Below are positions 7,563 through 15,332 of a stretch of 18,073 bases of DNA, in pieces. The notes beneath the pieces were generated by a model. The model had not been told where the DNA came from. It made no database searches and worked only from the letters and a program-made list of their open reading frames with translations. Each line of letters starts with the position of its first letter. The stretch's first letter is position 1. Source of the DNA: an uncultured Bacilli bacterium (lineage in GTDB: Bacteria; Bacillota_I; Bacilli_A; RF39; UBA660); assembly GCA_944359735.1 (NCBI GenBank), contig CALVTA010000017.1, positions 1-18,073 of the forward strand, read 5' to 3'. The translations under genes and the position numbers were made by a program.

Positions 7563-8315
7563 ATGAATAATACACTAGCTTTATTTATAACCTTTCTATT
7601 AGGATTCTTTATTATAATTGGTGTGGCAATTGCTTTCTTCCTAAAGAAACAACAAAAAGTATTAGATTTTATTTTTGCTTTTGCTCTTTCTTTATTATTA
7701 ATGTTAATAATATTGGATTTATTAAGTGAAGCAATAGAACACCTTGGTCTTGCACAAATTTATCTATTTATTTTATTTGTGGCTCTGGGACTTTTAATAT
7801 TTAAAGTCCTTGATGATCTTATTCCTGAACACGAAGACCATAAAATGAGCAAAAAAGAAGTAAGAAAAAATATCGTTCATATTGGCTTTCTTGCCACTAT
7901 CGCTTTAATTATTCATAATATTGTTGAAGGTATGGCTATTTACTTAACTGCCAGCAACGATATAAGTTTAGGTGTTATGATGAGTATAGGAGTAGGATTA
8001 CATAATATCCCATTAGGTATAATTATTACAACCACTTTAAATATGAGTGAGACTAAATTAAGTAAATATATTCTTTGCCTAGGGTCATTATTTATTTCAA
8101 GTTTTATCGGGGGTCTTATTCCATATTTATTAAATATAAATACTGTAAGTGATACTGTTATTGGTTCATTACTTTCTTTAACAATAGGTATGCTTTTGTA
8201 TATAATAATTTTTGAACTATATCCAAAAGTTCGTAAAACAAAAAATAAAAGCATTACGATCATAGGTCTTAGCTGTGGTATAATATTGGTCTTGCTTGGT
8301 GTATTTATAGGATAG
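7563..8315 (+). CDS. ZIP family divalent metal transporter
   Basis: Membrane permease of 250 residues with about eight hydrophobic segments, related to ZupT-like ZIP importers of Zn, Fe or Mn. TM4 holds HNIVEG at 118-123 and TM5 holds HNIPLG at 147-152. In most ZIP proteins both motifs end in Glu-Gly and supply the binuclear metal site; here the TM5 Glu is Leu151. An acidic/His loop, PEHEDHK (88-94), lies before TM4 as usual. The gene starts 13 bases after uppP with a strong site GGGGGTGAT. Metal identity is not readable, and the lost Glu suggests altered selectivity or a single metal site. Confidence 0.85.
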   Translation: MNNTLALFITFLLGFFIIIGVAIAFFLKKQQKVLDFIFAFALSLLLMLIILDLLSEAIEHLGLAQIYLFILFVALGLLIFKVLDDLIPEHEDHKMSKKEVRKNIVHIGFLATIALIIHNIVEGMAIYLTASNDISLGVMMSIGVGLHNIPLGIIITTTLNMSETKLSKYILCLGSLFISSFIGGLIPYLLNINTVSDTVIGSLLSLTIGMLLYIIIFELYPKVRKTKNKSITIIGLSCGIILVLLGVFIG

Positions 8316-8324
8316 AGGTAAATT

Positions 8325-9053
8325 ATGTTAGACGTTATTTATTATATATTTCTTTTATTTATTATTTATTCTTTCATTGGTTATTTAGTAGAAATTATAA
8401 ATTGTTCTATTATAGAAAAGAAAATAGTCTTAAACAGAGGTTTCTTTTTAGGTCCATATCTACCAATCTATGGTGTATCGTGCCTATTAATGGGCTCATT
8501 TATTATAAGATATAAAGGTGATATTTTTACAGTATTTGTTATGAGTGCTTTTGTTTGTACAACTGTTGAATACATAACAAGTTATCTTTTAGAAAAAATA
8601 TTTAAAGCTAGATGGTGGGATTATAGTGATAAAAGATTTAATATTGAGGGGAGAATCTGTTTATCTAATGCTTTTTTATTTGGATTAGGAGGAATTCTTT
8701 TTACATATATAATTAATCCTATAGTAGTAGAATTAATTGGTAAGCTTCCGCTATTAGCATTAAGAATAATTTCTTCAATTCTTATGATTATATTTATAGC
8801 AGATATAATTATTACAGTAACTACTTTATATCAAGTAAAAATATCAACACTTAGATTTAAAAGTCGTGATGTAACAGCTGAACTTACAAAAATTATTAAA
8901 GAAGAGCTTGCTAAGAAGCGAAAAATCAAAACTAATTTCTTTGTTAGACATATGCTAAACGCTTTTCCTCAAATAAAAACTACAGAGACTAATAACCCAC
9001 TTAGTAAACTAAAAAAATATAATCTTAAATTTAAGCAAAAAGAAAGAAAATAA
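8325..9053 (+). CDS. CmpB-type putative ABC transporter membrane protein (PF06541-like)
   Basis: Membrane protein of 242 residues. The first ~165 residues hold about five hydrophobic segments with the conserved features of the PF06541/COG4905 group: RGFFLGPYLPIYG at 38-50, Glu82, WWDYS at 97-101 and the following N-x-x-GRICL (106-113). The last ~65 residues are a basic cytoplasmic tail. The family is annotated as a putative ABC permease but has no demonstrated substrate and no ATPase gene is adjacent, so the transport label is weak. It starts 9 bases after the ZIP gene with AGAGGT, so it is co-transcribed. Confidence 0.8.
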   Translation: MLDVIYYIFLLFIIYSFIGYLVEIINCSIIEKKIVLNRGFFLGPYLPIYGVSCLLMGSFIIRYKGDIFTVFVMSAFVCTTVEYITSYLLEKIFKARWWDYSDKRFNIEGRICLSNAFLFGLGGILFTYIINPIVVELIGKLPLLALRIISSILMIIFIADIIITVTTLYQVKISTLRFKSRDVTAELTKIIKEELAKKRKIKTNFFVRHMLNAFPQIKTTETNNPLSKLKKYNLKFKQKERK

Positions 9054-9109
9054 TCTTTGGATTATATAAATAAAATTAAGATAAATTATACTAAAGAAAG
9101 AAGGATTAT

Positions 9110-10483
9110 ATGAAAATTAAAGAAGATATTAACAAATATATTTTTAGAGGCTATGATATAAGAGGAGTTGTTGATAGAGATATCGATATCAACACAGCTT
9201 ATACAATAGGAATTGGGTTTGGTAGTAAACTATATGATTTAGGTAAAAATACTTGCGTTGTTGGGCACGATAATAGATTATCGTCGCCTGATTTACATCA
9301 AGCCTTAATTCAAGGATTAATTGAAACTGGAGTAAATGTTGTAGATATTGGACTTACTACAACACCAATGTATTATTTTGCTTGCCTATATTTTAAAATA
9401 GAAAGCGGTATCATGATAACTGCTAGTCATAATCCTAAAGATGAAAATGGTTTTAAATTTGCTTTTTCTAATTACGAAAATGCTAAAGGAAAAGAAATTG
9501 AAGAATTTTATGAGTACATAGTTAATAGAAAGTTTCATTATGGAGAAGGTACTATTACGAAAAAAACAGTTAAAAAAGACTATTTTAAAGCCTTAACAGA
9601 TAATCTATCTTTTGGAAAAAGAAAAGTAAAAGTAATATTAGATCCAGGTAATGGTACAACATCAATCCTTTTAGACGATATATTTAAAAGAATTGATGTC
9701 GATTATTCTATTATTAATGGAACAAGTGATGGCAGCTTTCCAAATCATCACCCAGATCCATCTATTGAAAGTAATTTAGAGGAACTAAAGCAAACAGTCA
9801 TTGAGAAAAATGCCGATATTGGTCTTGCCTTTGATGGAGATGGTGATAGAGTAGGTATTATTTCTAATTTGGGACATTTTATTCCTATTGATTATTATAT
9901 GATCATCATAATAAGAAATATTATCAATAAAGTAGACAATAAAACTTTTCTATATGATGTTAAGTGCAGTAAATCACTAGAAGATGAAATAATAAAATTA
10001 GGAGGAACTCCTTATTGTTATAGAACAGGTAATTCTTATACAAAATCAAAAGTAAAAGAACTAAATTTAGCTTTTGGAGGAGAATTTTCAGGACATGTTT
10101 ACTTTAGAGATAAATTTTTAGGTTTTGATAGTGGAATATATGCTGGGCTTAGATTATTGGAAATTCTTTCTAATACTACTAAAACTTTAGAAGAGTTACT
10201 TATTGGTATTAATAGATACTATTCAACACCAGAGACAAAATATAAATCAAACGACGAAACTAAATTTAAGATAATAAAAAAAATAGAAGACTATTGTAAA
10301 GATAAAAACTATACTTATAATACCATAGATGGTGTTAGAGTAACTTTTGATGATGGGTGGACTTGTGTAAGGGCCAGTAATACAGGTCCTAATTTGACAG
10401 CAAGATTTGAAGCAACTACAGAAAAAAGATTAAAAGAAATACAAGAAGAATTTGAAAGTTTAATTATAAAGTATAATAAATAA
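9110..10483 (+). CDS. manB: phosphomannomutase/phosphoglucomutase
   Basis: Cytosolic alpha-D-phosphohexomutase interconverting 6-phospho and 1-phospho sugars through a phosphoserine enzyme. Four domains are recognisable: FRGYDIRG at 12-19; the phosphoserine loop TASHNPKDENG at 104-114 with Ser106; the Mg loop DGDGDR at 242-247; the sugar loop GGEFSGH at 323-329; and the C-terminal phosphate loop RASNTGPNLTARFEA. The 457-residue length matches the AlgC/ManB type rather than GlmM, so it probably supplies Man-1-P or Glc-1-P for glycans or glycolipids. It follows the CmpB-type gene by 56 bases with no terminator, and murG follows 43 bases later. The gene symbol is family-level only. Confidence 0.9.
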   Translation: MKIKEDINKYIFRGYDIRGVVDRDIDINTAYTIGIGFGSKLYDLGKNTCVVGHDNRLSSPDLHQALIQGLIETGVNVVDIGLTTTPMYYFACLYFKIESGIMITASHNPKDENGFKFAFSNYENAKGKEIEEFYEYIVNRKFHYGEGTITKKTVKKDYFKALTDNLSFGKRKVKVILDPGNGTTSILLDDIFKRIDVDYSIINGTSDGSFPNHHPDPSIESNLEELKQTVIEKNADIGLAFDGDGDRVGIISNLGHFIPIDYYMIIIIRNIINKVDNKTFLYDVKCSKSLEDEIIKLGGTPYCYRTGNSYTKSKVKELNLAFGGEFSGHVYFRDKFLGFDSGIYAGLRLLEILSNTTKTLEELLIGINRYYSTPETKYKSNDETKFKIIKKIEDYCKDKNYTYNTIDGVRVTFDDGWTCVRASNTGPNLTARFEATTEKRLKEIQEEFESLIIKYNK

Positions 10484-10526
10484 AAAGACAAAAACATATC
10501 TTATATTAATAGGAAGGATGACTAAA

Positions 10527-11609
10527 ATGAAGATAGTTATAACAGCAGGAGGTACGGGCGGGCATATATTTCCAGCCCTAGCTGTAATTGATAAAATAAA
10601 GGAAAAAGATAAAAATGCCAAAATTTTATATATTGGCACAACTGATAGAATGGAAAAAGATATTATACCAAAAGAAGGAATAGACTATGTTGGTATTAAA
10701 ATGATGGGTTTGGATAGAAAACATATCTTTAAAAATATAGATGTAATGAAAACATATTTTAGAGCTTGTAAACAAGCTAAAGATGAGTTAATGAAATTTA
10801 AACCTGATATTGTTATTGGTTTTGGTGGTTATATAAGCGCTCCTGTTATATATTCAGCTAGTAAGTTAAAAATTAAAACTATTATTCATGAACAAAATTC
10901 TATTCCTGGTGTTTCTAATAAATTTTTATCAAGATATGTAGATAAGGTATTAGTATCATTTGAAGAAAGTATAAATGACTTTCCTAAAAATATAACTATT
11001 TATACAGGTAATCCTCGCAGTGAACAAATAAAAGATATTAAAAAAGTAAGTAAAACCTCATTAGGTTTTAAAAAAGATAAAGATCTTGTTATAATAGTTA
11101 TGGGATCGCTTGGCTCTTTAACAATGACTAATAAATTAAAAGAAGTTTTACCTCAATTTAAAAATAAAGATTATCAAGTCTTATTAATAACTGGTAACAA
11201 TTATTATGATCAGTATAAAGACATTAAACTAAGTGACAATGTGAAAGTGGTTCCTTTTATGAATGATCTAATTGGGCTTATGAAAGATGCTACTTTAATA
11301 GTAACCAGAAGTGGTGCTTCTACTATTTCAGAAATTACAACAATCGGGCTACCTGCTATTATGGTACCTAGTCCATATGTCACTAACAATCATCAATATA
11401 TAAATGCTAAATCTTTAGAAGATGATGGAGCTTGTATCATTTTAACTGAAGATAATTTTAATAAGATTAGTTTGATAGAGTTACTAGATAAGACTATTAA
11501 AGATAAAGAAAAATTATCTTGTATGAAAAAAGCACTACTTAAAAGAAAAGTTCCAAACAGTGCTAGTCGCATATATGAAGAAATAACAAAATTAGTAAGG
11601 GATGAATAA
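10527..11609 (+). CDS. murG: UDP-GlcNAc:lipid I N-acetylglucosaminyltransferase
   Basis: Membrane-associated GT-B enzyme that adds GlcNAc to lipid I to form lipid II. Numbered from ATG 10527: GGTGGHIFP at 8-16, GFGGY at 98-102, HEQNSIPG at 121-128, TGNPRS at 160-165, GSLGS at 193-197, and the UDP-GlcNAc site RSGASTISE at 261-269 followed by NNHQ 287-290 and N293. The length of 360 is normal. The ATG at 10518 is part of the ribosome binding site AGGAAGGATG, so the ATG nine bases later, with correct spacing, is the better start. murB begins 1 base after its stop. Confidence 0.95.
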   Translation: MKIVITAGGTGGHIFPALAVIDKIKEKDKNAKILYIGTTDRMEKDIIPKEGIDYVGIKMMGLDRKHIFKNIDVMKTYFRACKQAKDELMKFKPDIVIGFGGYISAPVIYSASKLKIKTIIHEQNSIPGVSNKFLSRYVDKVLVSFEESINDFPKNITIYTGNPRSEQIKDIKKVSKTSLGFKKDKDLVIIVMGSLGSLTMTNKLKEVLPQFKNKDYQVLLITGNNYYDQYKDIKLSDNVKVVPFMNDLIGLMKDATLIVTRSGASTISEITTIGLPAIMVPSPYVTNNHQYINAKSLEDDGACIILTEDNFNKISLIELLDKTIKDKEKLSCMKKALLKRKVPNSASRIYEEITKLVRDE

Positions 11610-11610
11610 A

Positions 11611-12519
11611 ATGGATGAATTTCTAAAAGAAATAGATAAAAATGATATTGGCAAAATAGTAAAAGATGTCTTTATTAGTAAATATACTACTTATAGAGTA
11701 GGAGGATTAGTAAGGGCTATCGTCTATCCTAAAAATATTGATAAATTAGTCTTATTATGTAAATTGATAAAGAAATATAACATCAAATATAAAATATTAG
11801 GAAATGGAAGCAATCTATTATTTAGTGATAAAACTTATGAAGGTATTTTGATCAAATTAGATGAACTTAATAAGATTGAATTTTTTGGAAATAAGATAGT
11901 TTGTGGTGCTGGGGCTTCTTTAATGAAAGTTGCAAAAGAATCAATTAAAAGAGGACTAGCAGGATTAGAATTTGCTTGTGGCATCCCAGGAACAATAGGG
12001 GGAGCTATTTACATGAACGCAGGAGCTTATAGAAGTGATATGGGTTATATTACTAGAAGTGTTAAAGTTTTAACTGATGATTTTAGAATTATAACTTTAA
12101 CCAACGAAGAAATGGATTTCCATTATCGCAGTAGTTTTTTACAAAAACATCCTAATTATATTTGCTTAGAAGCAACTATAAGATTAGAAAAAGGTGATAA
12201 AAGCGTTTTAGAAGAAGTAGTTAAAGATAGAAGAGAAAGAAGAGTTAAATCACAACCTTTAAACTATCCTAGTGCTGGTAGTGTATTTAGAAACCCAGAA
12301 AATCATGATCCAGCAGGTAAACTAATTGAAGACATTGGACTTAAAGGGCTTACTAAAGGTGGTGCTGAAGTTAGTACTATACATGCAAATTTTATTATTA
12401 ATAAAGGTGAAGCAAGTGCAAAAGATATACATGATTTAATTCTTTTTGTTAAAGATGCTGTTAAAGAACATTATGGAGTAGATCTAAAAGTTGAACAAGA
12501 ATTTGTAAATTGGGAGTAA
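11611..12519 (+). CDS. murB: UDP-N-acetylenolpyruvoylglucosamine reductase
   Basis: Cytosolic FAD enzyme that reduces UDP-GlcNAc-enolpyruvate to UDP-MurNAc with NADPH. Visible FAD and catalytic elements: YTTYRVGG near 25-32, GNGSNLL at 64-70, GIPGTIGGA at 124-132, YRSSF at 172-176, the catalytic Ser in SAGSVFRNP at 221-229, and the C-terminal Glu region KVEQEF. At 302 residues, lacking the extra loop of the E. coli protein, it is a type II MurB. ATG 11611 is preferred to the in-frame ATG 11602, which abuts the AAGG of the ribosome binding site; with the later start there is 1 base between murG and murB. Confidence 0.95.
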   Translation: MDEFLKEIDKNDIGKIVKDVFISKYTTYRVGGLVRAIVYPKNIDKLVLLCKLIKKYNIKYKILGNGSNLLFSDKTYEGILIKLDELNKIEFFGNKIVCGAGASLMKVAKESIKRGLAGLEFACGIPGTIGGAIYMNAGAYRSDMGYITRSVKVLTDDFRIITLTNEEMDFHYRSSFLQKHPNYICLEATIRLEKGDKSVLEEVVKDRRERRVKSQPLNYPSAGSVFRNPENHDPAGKLIEDIGLKGLTKGGAEVSTIHANFIINKGEASAKDIHDLILFVKDAVKEHYGVDLKVEQEFVNWE

Positions 12520-12528
12520 TATTTTTAT

Positions 12529-13209
12529 ATGGCTAAAGTAAAGAAAAGAAAACTAAGATTATTACCATTTTTAATATTTATTATAGTAATTGCTATAATA
12601 GTTTTTGTATGCTTATTTATTCTCGATACTAAAGTTAGAAACATTATCATTACAGGAAATAATGTTTTAAGTGATGATGAAATTATAGAACTAGCAGGTT
12701 TAACTAATTATCCGAGCTTTTATAAAACTCTAAACATAACAATAAAAAAGAATATTACTAAGAACCCTCTTATTAAAAATGTTAATATCAACAGAAGTTT
12801 TTATCATATAATCGAAATAGAAGTAGAGGAATATAAAATTTTATATAAAAGAGAAGATAATGGTAAATATGTTTTAGAAAATAAAAATGAAATAACTATT
12901 GATAAAGATATATCCTATACAATACCTAGATTAATTAACGAAATATCTAACAATAAACTGAAGAGTTTTATAAAGTATTTTAAAAGAATAGATCTAAGTA
13001 TTAGAGAAAAAATAAGTGAAATTAAATATGAACCAAATGAATTCGATAAAGATAGATTTTTACTTTATATGGATGATGGTAATAGTGTATATATGACAAT
13101 CACAAAATTTGAAAGATTAAACTATTATAATGATGTTTTACCACAACTAGATGGTAAGAAAGGTATACTTTATTTAGATTCAGGTAATCACTTCCAAATA
13201 ATGGAATAA
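12529..13209 (+). CDS. divIB: cell division protein DivIB/FtsQ
   Basis: Bitopic divisome protein that with FtsL and DivIC stabilises septal peptidoglycan synthesis. It has a short basic cytoplasmic tail (1-10), one membrane segment (about 11-32) and then an extracytoplasmic POTRA domain beginning TKVRNIIITGNNVLSDDEII and a beta domain. The 226-residue length is at the short end for the family. GGGAG at 12511-12515 lies inside the last codons of murB, 13 bases from the start, so the spacing is long. Last gene of the operon; its final codons form the left arm of the terminator. Confidence 0.88.
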   Translation: MAKVKKRKLRLLPFLIFIIVIAIIVFVCLFILDTKVRNIIITGNNVLSDDEIIELAGLTNYPSFYKTLNITIKKNITKNPLIKNVNINRSFYHIIEIEVEEYKILYKREDNGKYVLENKNEITIDKDISYTIPRLINEISNNKLKSFIKYFKRIDLSIREKISEIKYEPNEFDKDRFLLYMDDGNSVYMTITKFERLNYYNDVLPQLDGKKGILYLDSGNHFQIME

Positions 13210-13223
13210 TTACCTGTTTTTTT
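13181..13223 (+). terminator. terminator of the envelope operon, overlapping the divIB end
   Basis: CAGGTAAT (13181-13188) pairs with ATTACCTG (13209-13216), followed by seven T. The left arm is within the last codons of divIB, and the stop codon sits between the arms. Confidence 0.85.
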
Positions 13224-13252
13224 AAATTAAGCATTAACTTGTACATATGATA

Positions 13253-13282
13253 TTTACATTACCCACATAATTATTTTATATT
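13253..13282 (+). promoter_or_regulatory. candidate promoter of the surface protein gene
   Basis: TTTACA at 13253-13258 and TATATT at 13277-13282, with an 18-bp spacer. An overlapping TATAAT at 13282-13287 would need a 23-bp spacer. The leader to the start codon would be about 60 bases. Confidence 0.45.
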
Positions 13283-13350
13283 ATAATATAAGAATGCATT
13301 GTATGTTTAACATTAGAATGAGTATACTAATGAATATAGGAGTATTATAT

Positions 13351-13749
13351 ATGACAAGGAAGAAAAAAAGTAAAAGTAATAGTAAAAGTAAAATAGTAAT
13401 AGTAATAAGTATAATAATAGTTTTAATATTAGCATCAGCAATAAGTTATGCCTTTTTTTCTACTACATTAAATGGCCAGGAACAAATAGTAAAAATAGGA
13501 ACACTAGATCTAATATTAAATGAAACAAGTGAAGGTATAAGTTTGAATAATGCTATAGGTCTAAGTGATGAAGATGGAATGAGCTTGACAGGTTCTACTT
13601 TTGAATTAAAAAATAACGGAAATAAAGATGTAGATTATATAATATATTTAGATGATAATACTATAGGAGAAAATGATACAAGAATAGATGATAAATATCT
13701 AAAATATAATCAAATAAAAGTGGAACAAATAGTGGAGCAACAAATTTAA
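13351..13749 (+). CDS. SipW/TasA-type surface protein, N-terminal part of a frameshifted gene
   Basis: A basic N-terminus (TRKKKSKSNSKSK) precedes a hydrophobic segment at about 15-33 that ends in ISYAFFSTTLNG, then a beta-rich stretch QIVKIGTLDLIL. This arrangement resembles SipW-dependent signal segments of TasA/camelysin-type exported proteins. The segment FELKNNGNKDVDYIIYLDDN fits the beta-sandwich that follows in such proteins. TAGGAG at 13337-13342, 8 bases before ATG 13351, sets this start over the upstream ATG at 13294. The frame ends prematurely at 13749: adding one A to the run at 13716-13719 joins it to the frame ending at 15215, giving one protein of about 621 residues. No sipW-like peptidase gene is in the window. 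Confidence 0.65.
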   Translation: MTRKKKSKSNSKSKIVIVISIIIVLILASAISYAFFSTTLNGQEQIVKIGTLDLILNETSEGISLNNAIGLSDEDGMSLTGSTFELKNNGNKDVDYIIYLDDNTIGENDTRIDDKYLKYNQIKVEQIVEQQI

Positions 13750-13775
13750 CAAGTATAGGATCTAACCCTAATAGA

Positions 13776-15215
13776 ATGTTAGATAGTGGAACAATAAAAG
13801 GAGGAGAAACCAATACTTATAGTTTAAATTTATGGATAACAGATGAAGTAAATGGAAATTATGGTGGTCAAGTCTTCAGTGGTAAATTAAGAGTTGAAGT
13901 AAGTCAAAAAAGGTCAACAGTTTCTGAAACATTATTTGCAAATCTTCCTAAAGAAAATATTAATACAGAAGATATAGACCAGACATTTATTATAGGAGAA
14001 AATCCTTCAAATTACATTTGGTATAGTGGCAAATTATGGAGAGCAGTATCAATAGACACAAGTAATAGTAGCGTGAAACTAGTAACGCAATGGAGTATAA
14101 GTTCTATACCGTATGACGATGATAGTAGTAACTTTGAAGGAAGTTATATGGAAATGTGGTTAAACGATACTAGTGTAGATGGATTCTTAGGTAATCTAAG
14201 AAATTATAAAAATTTTATAATAACAGATAGTAAATGGAATGTTACAACAATGAGTAATGCAAACAAACCCCCATCTGAAAGTGAAGGTGGAGTAATAATT
14301 GAAGATGCTGTAGGATTACTAAACCTTTATGAGTATACAATGAGCTATAATGATACAACTCCTAGTAATGGTTATTTAAATAATGGTATCAGCAGTTGGT
14401 TAATAACTCCAAGTAGTTCATTCCAAAATTGGTATTTTAGTAATGGGGGTAATCAATATTTTTCCAGAGTTTCTAGCAATATTGGAATAAGACCTTCAAT
14501 AAATCTAAAATCTAGTATACAAGTAGCATCAGGAGCTGGAACAGAGGAAGATCCATATAGATTAGTAGGAGATAGTGACAGTAATCTACAGGGAACTAAG
14601 TTAAATACTAGATACAACGGGGAATATATTAACTTTGGAACAGGAGACAATAGTCTGTATAGAATAGTAAGTCACGAAAGAGAGGGATTGACTAAAATAA
14701 CAACCGCAAGTCCCTTAAAAGAAAATGAAAATTTTAAAACTATAAATTTTGGAAATAATTCAAACTATTCACAAACTAATATAATAGGAGAATTTTTAAA
14801 TGAAAACTATTTAATTAATTATTTAACGAAAGAAAACATAGGAATGATAGAAGATAATACTACATGGTATTTGGGGCGTGTAGAAGATGGTAACAATTAT
14901 AGATTAGCAAAATACACAGATATAAACATGAACGCTTTAACAACTAATACCACGATTGCAAAAGTTGGGCTTTTAAGATTAGGAGAATTAATGTCGGGCC
15001 AATTTAACAGTTCTGAAAATAATTCTATTTACTGGTTAATAACGCCGTATGATTATACTTATGTTTGGTACCTGCATAATAGTAGCGTTGGTTATCATGG
15101 ATCAAATACTATGAATGAGTACACAATTAAACCAACGTTTAATTTAAAAGCTAATGTTATCATAACAGATGGTAATGGTACTAAGAAAAATCCTTTTATC
15201 CTTAAACTAGGCTAA
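13776..15215 (+). CDS. surface protein, C-terminal part with two tandem DUF6273-like domains
   Basis: Continuation of the gene starting at 13351. The ATG at 13776 has no ribosome binding site, and the same frame is open back to the frameshift at about 13718, reading SGTNSGATNLTS before it. It starts with the end of the beta-sandwich (LDSGTIKGGETNTYSLNLW). Domain 1 (about 80-265 of this part) runs from YIWYSGKLWRAVSI to IRPSINLKS and GAGTEEDPYRL; domain 2 (about 280-479) runs from YINFGTGDNSLYRIVS to IKPTFNLKA and GNGTKKNPFIL. Each has a central GLL-x-L followed later by WLITP and a Tyr/Asn/Ser-rich loop. These resemble DUF6273-type extracellular modules of gut Firmicutes; the ligand is unknown. 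The whole protein is probably exported and membrane- or wall-associated. Confidence 0.65.
   Translation: MLDSGTIKGGETNTYSLNLWITDEVNGNYGGQVFSGKLRVEVSQKRSTVSETLFANLPKENINTEDIDQTFIIGENPSNYIWYSGKLWRAVSIDTSNSSVKLVTQWSISSIPYDDDSSNFEGSYMEMWLNDTSVDGFLGNLRNYKNFIITDSKWNVTTMSNANKPPSESEGGVIIEDAVGLLNLYEYTMSYNDTTPSNGYLNNGISSWLITPSSSFQNWYFSNGGNQYFSRVSSNIGIRPSINLKSSIQVASGAGTEEDPYRLVGDSDSNLQGTKLNTRYNGEYINFGTGDNSLYRIVSHEREGLTKITTASPLKENENFKTINFGNNSNYSQTNIIGEFLNENYLINYLTKENIGMIEDNTTWYLGRVEDGNNYRLAKYTDINMNALTTNTTIAKVGLLRLGELMSGQFNSSENNSIYWLITPYDYTYVWYLHNSSVGYHGSNTMNEYTIKPTFNLKANVIITDGNGTKKNPFILKLG
14013..15212 (+). repeat. tandem protein-level domain duplication
   Basis: Two units, about 14013-14571 and 14613-15212, code for related domains. 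Matching landmarks are SWLITP and YWLITP; a loop starting WYFSNGG or WYLHNSS; then IRPSINLKS and IKPTFNLKA; then an Asp/Gly turn GTEEDPYRL and GTKKNPFIL. The nucleotide sequences have diverged, so this is an old duplication. Confidence 0.6.
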
Positions 15216-15246
15216 TATAAATCAATATTACTAGTTTTCTTTTTGT
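15204..15246 (+). terminator. terminator of the surface protein gene
   Basis: A long interrupted stem: AAACTAG (15204-15210) plus TAATAT (15213-15218) pair with ATATTA (15225-15230) plus CTAGTTT (15231-15237), then TCTTTTTGTTT. The left arm includes the last codons and the stop. Confidence 0.8.
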
Positions 15247-15282
15247 TTAATTTGCATTTTATTGTCAATACTATTAATATGA

Positions 15283-15311
15283 TTTACACAGTTATATAAA
15301 TATGTTAAAAT
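15283..15311 (+). promoter_or_regulatory. promoter of AI-2E family gene
   Basis: TTTACA at 15283-15288, a 17-bp spacer and TAAAAT at 15306-15311, with TG at 15303-15304 giving an extended -10. The predicted transcript start is only about 14 bases before the start codon, so the leader is short. Confidence 0.6.
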
Positions 15312-15332
15312 ACAAGCAATGGAGGGATGTCT

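Noticed and set aside
13294..13350. Upstream ATG at 13294 as start of the surface protein
   Set aside because: It has no ribosome binding site, sits close to the predicted -10, and would place a non-typical segment before the basic N-terminus; ATG 13351 has TAGGAG at good spacing.
13711..13725. Programmed -1 frameshift at CAAATAAAAGT in the surface protein gene
   Set aside because: The zero-frame codons ATA AAA do not make a good slippery heptamer and no clear downstream pseudoknot is seen. A missing A is simpler, and similar breaks occur elsewhere in the window.
14013..15212. Diversity-generating retroelement target
   Set aside because: The domains resemble ligand-binding modules, but there is no reverse transcriptase, no template repeat and no 3' initiation signal in the window.
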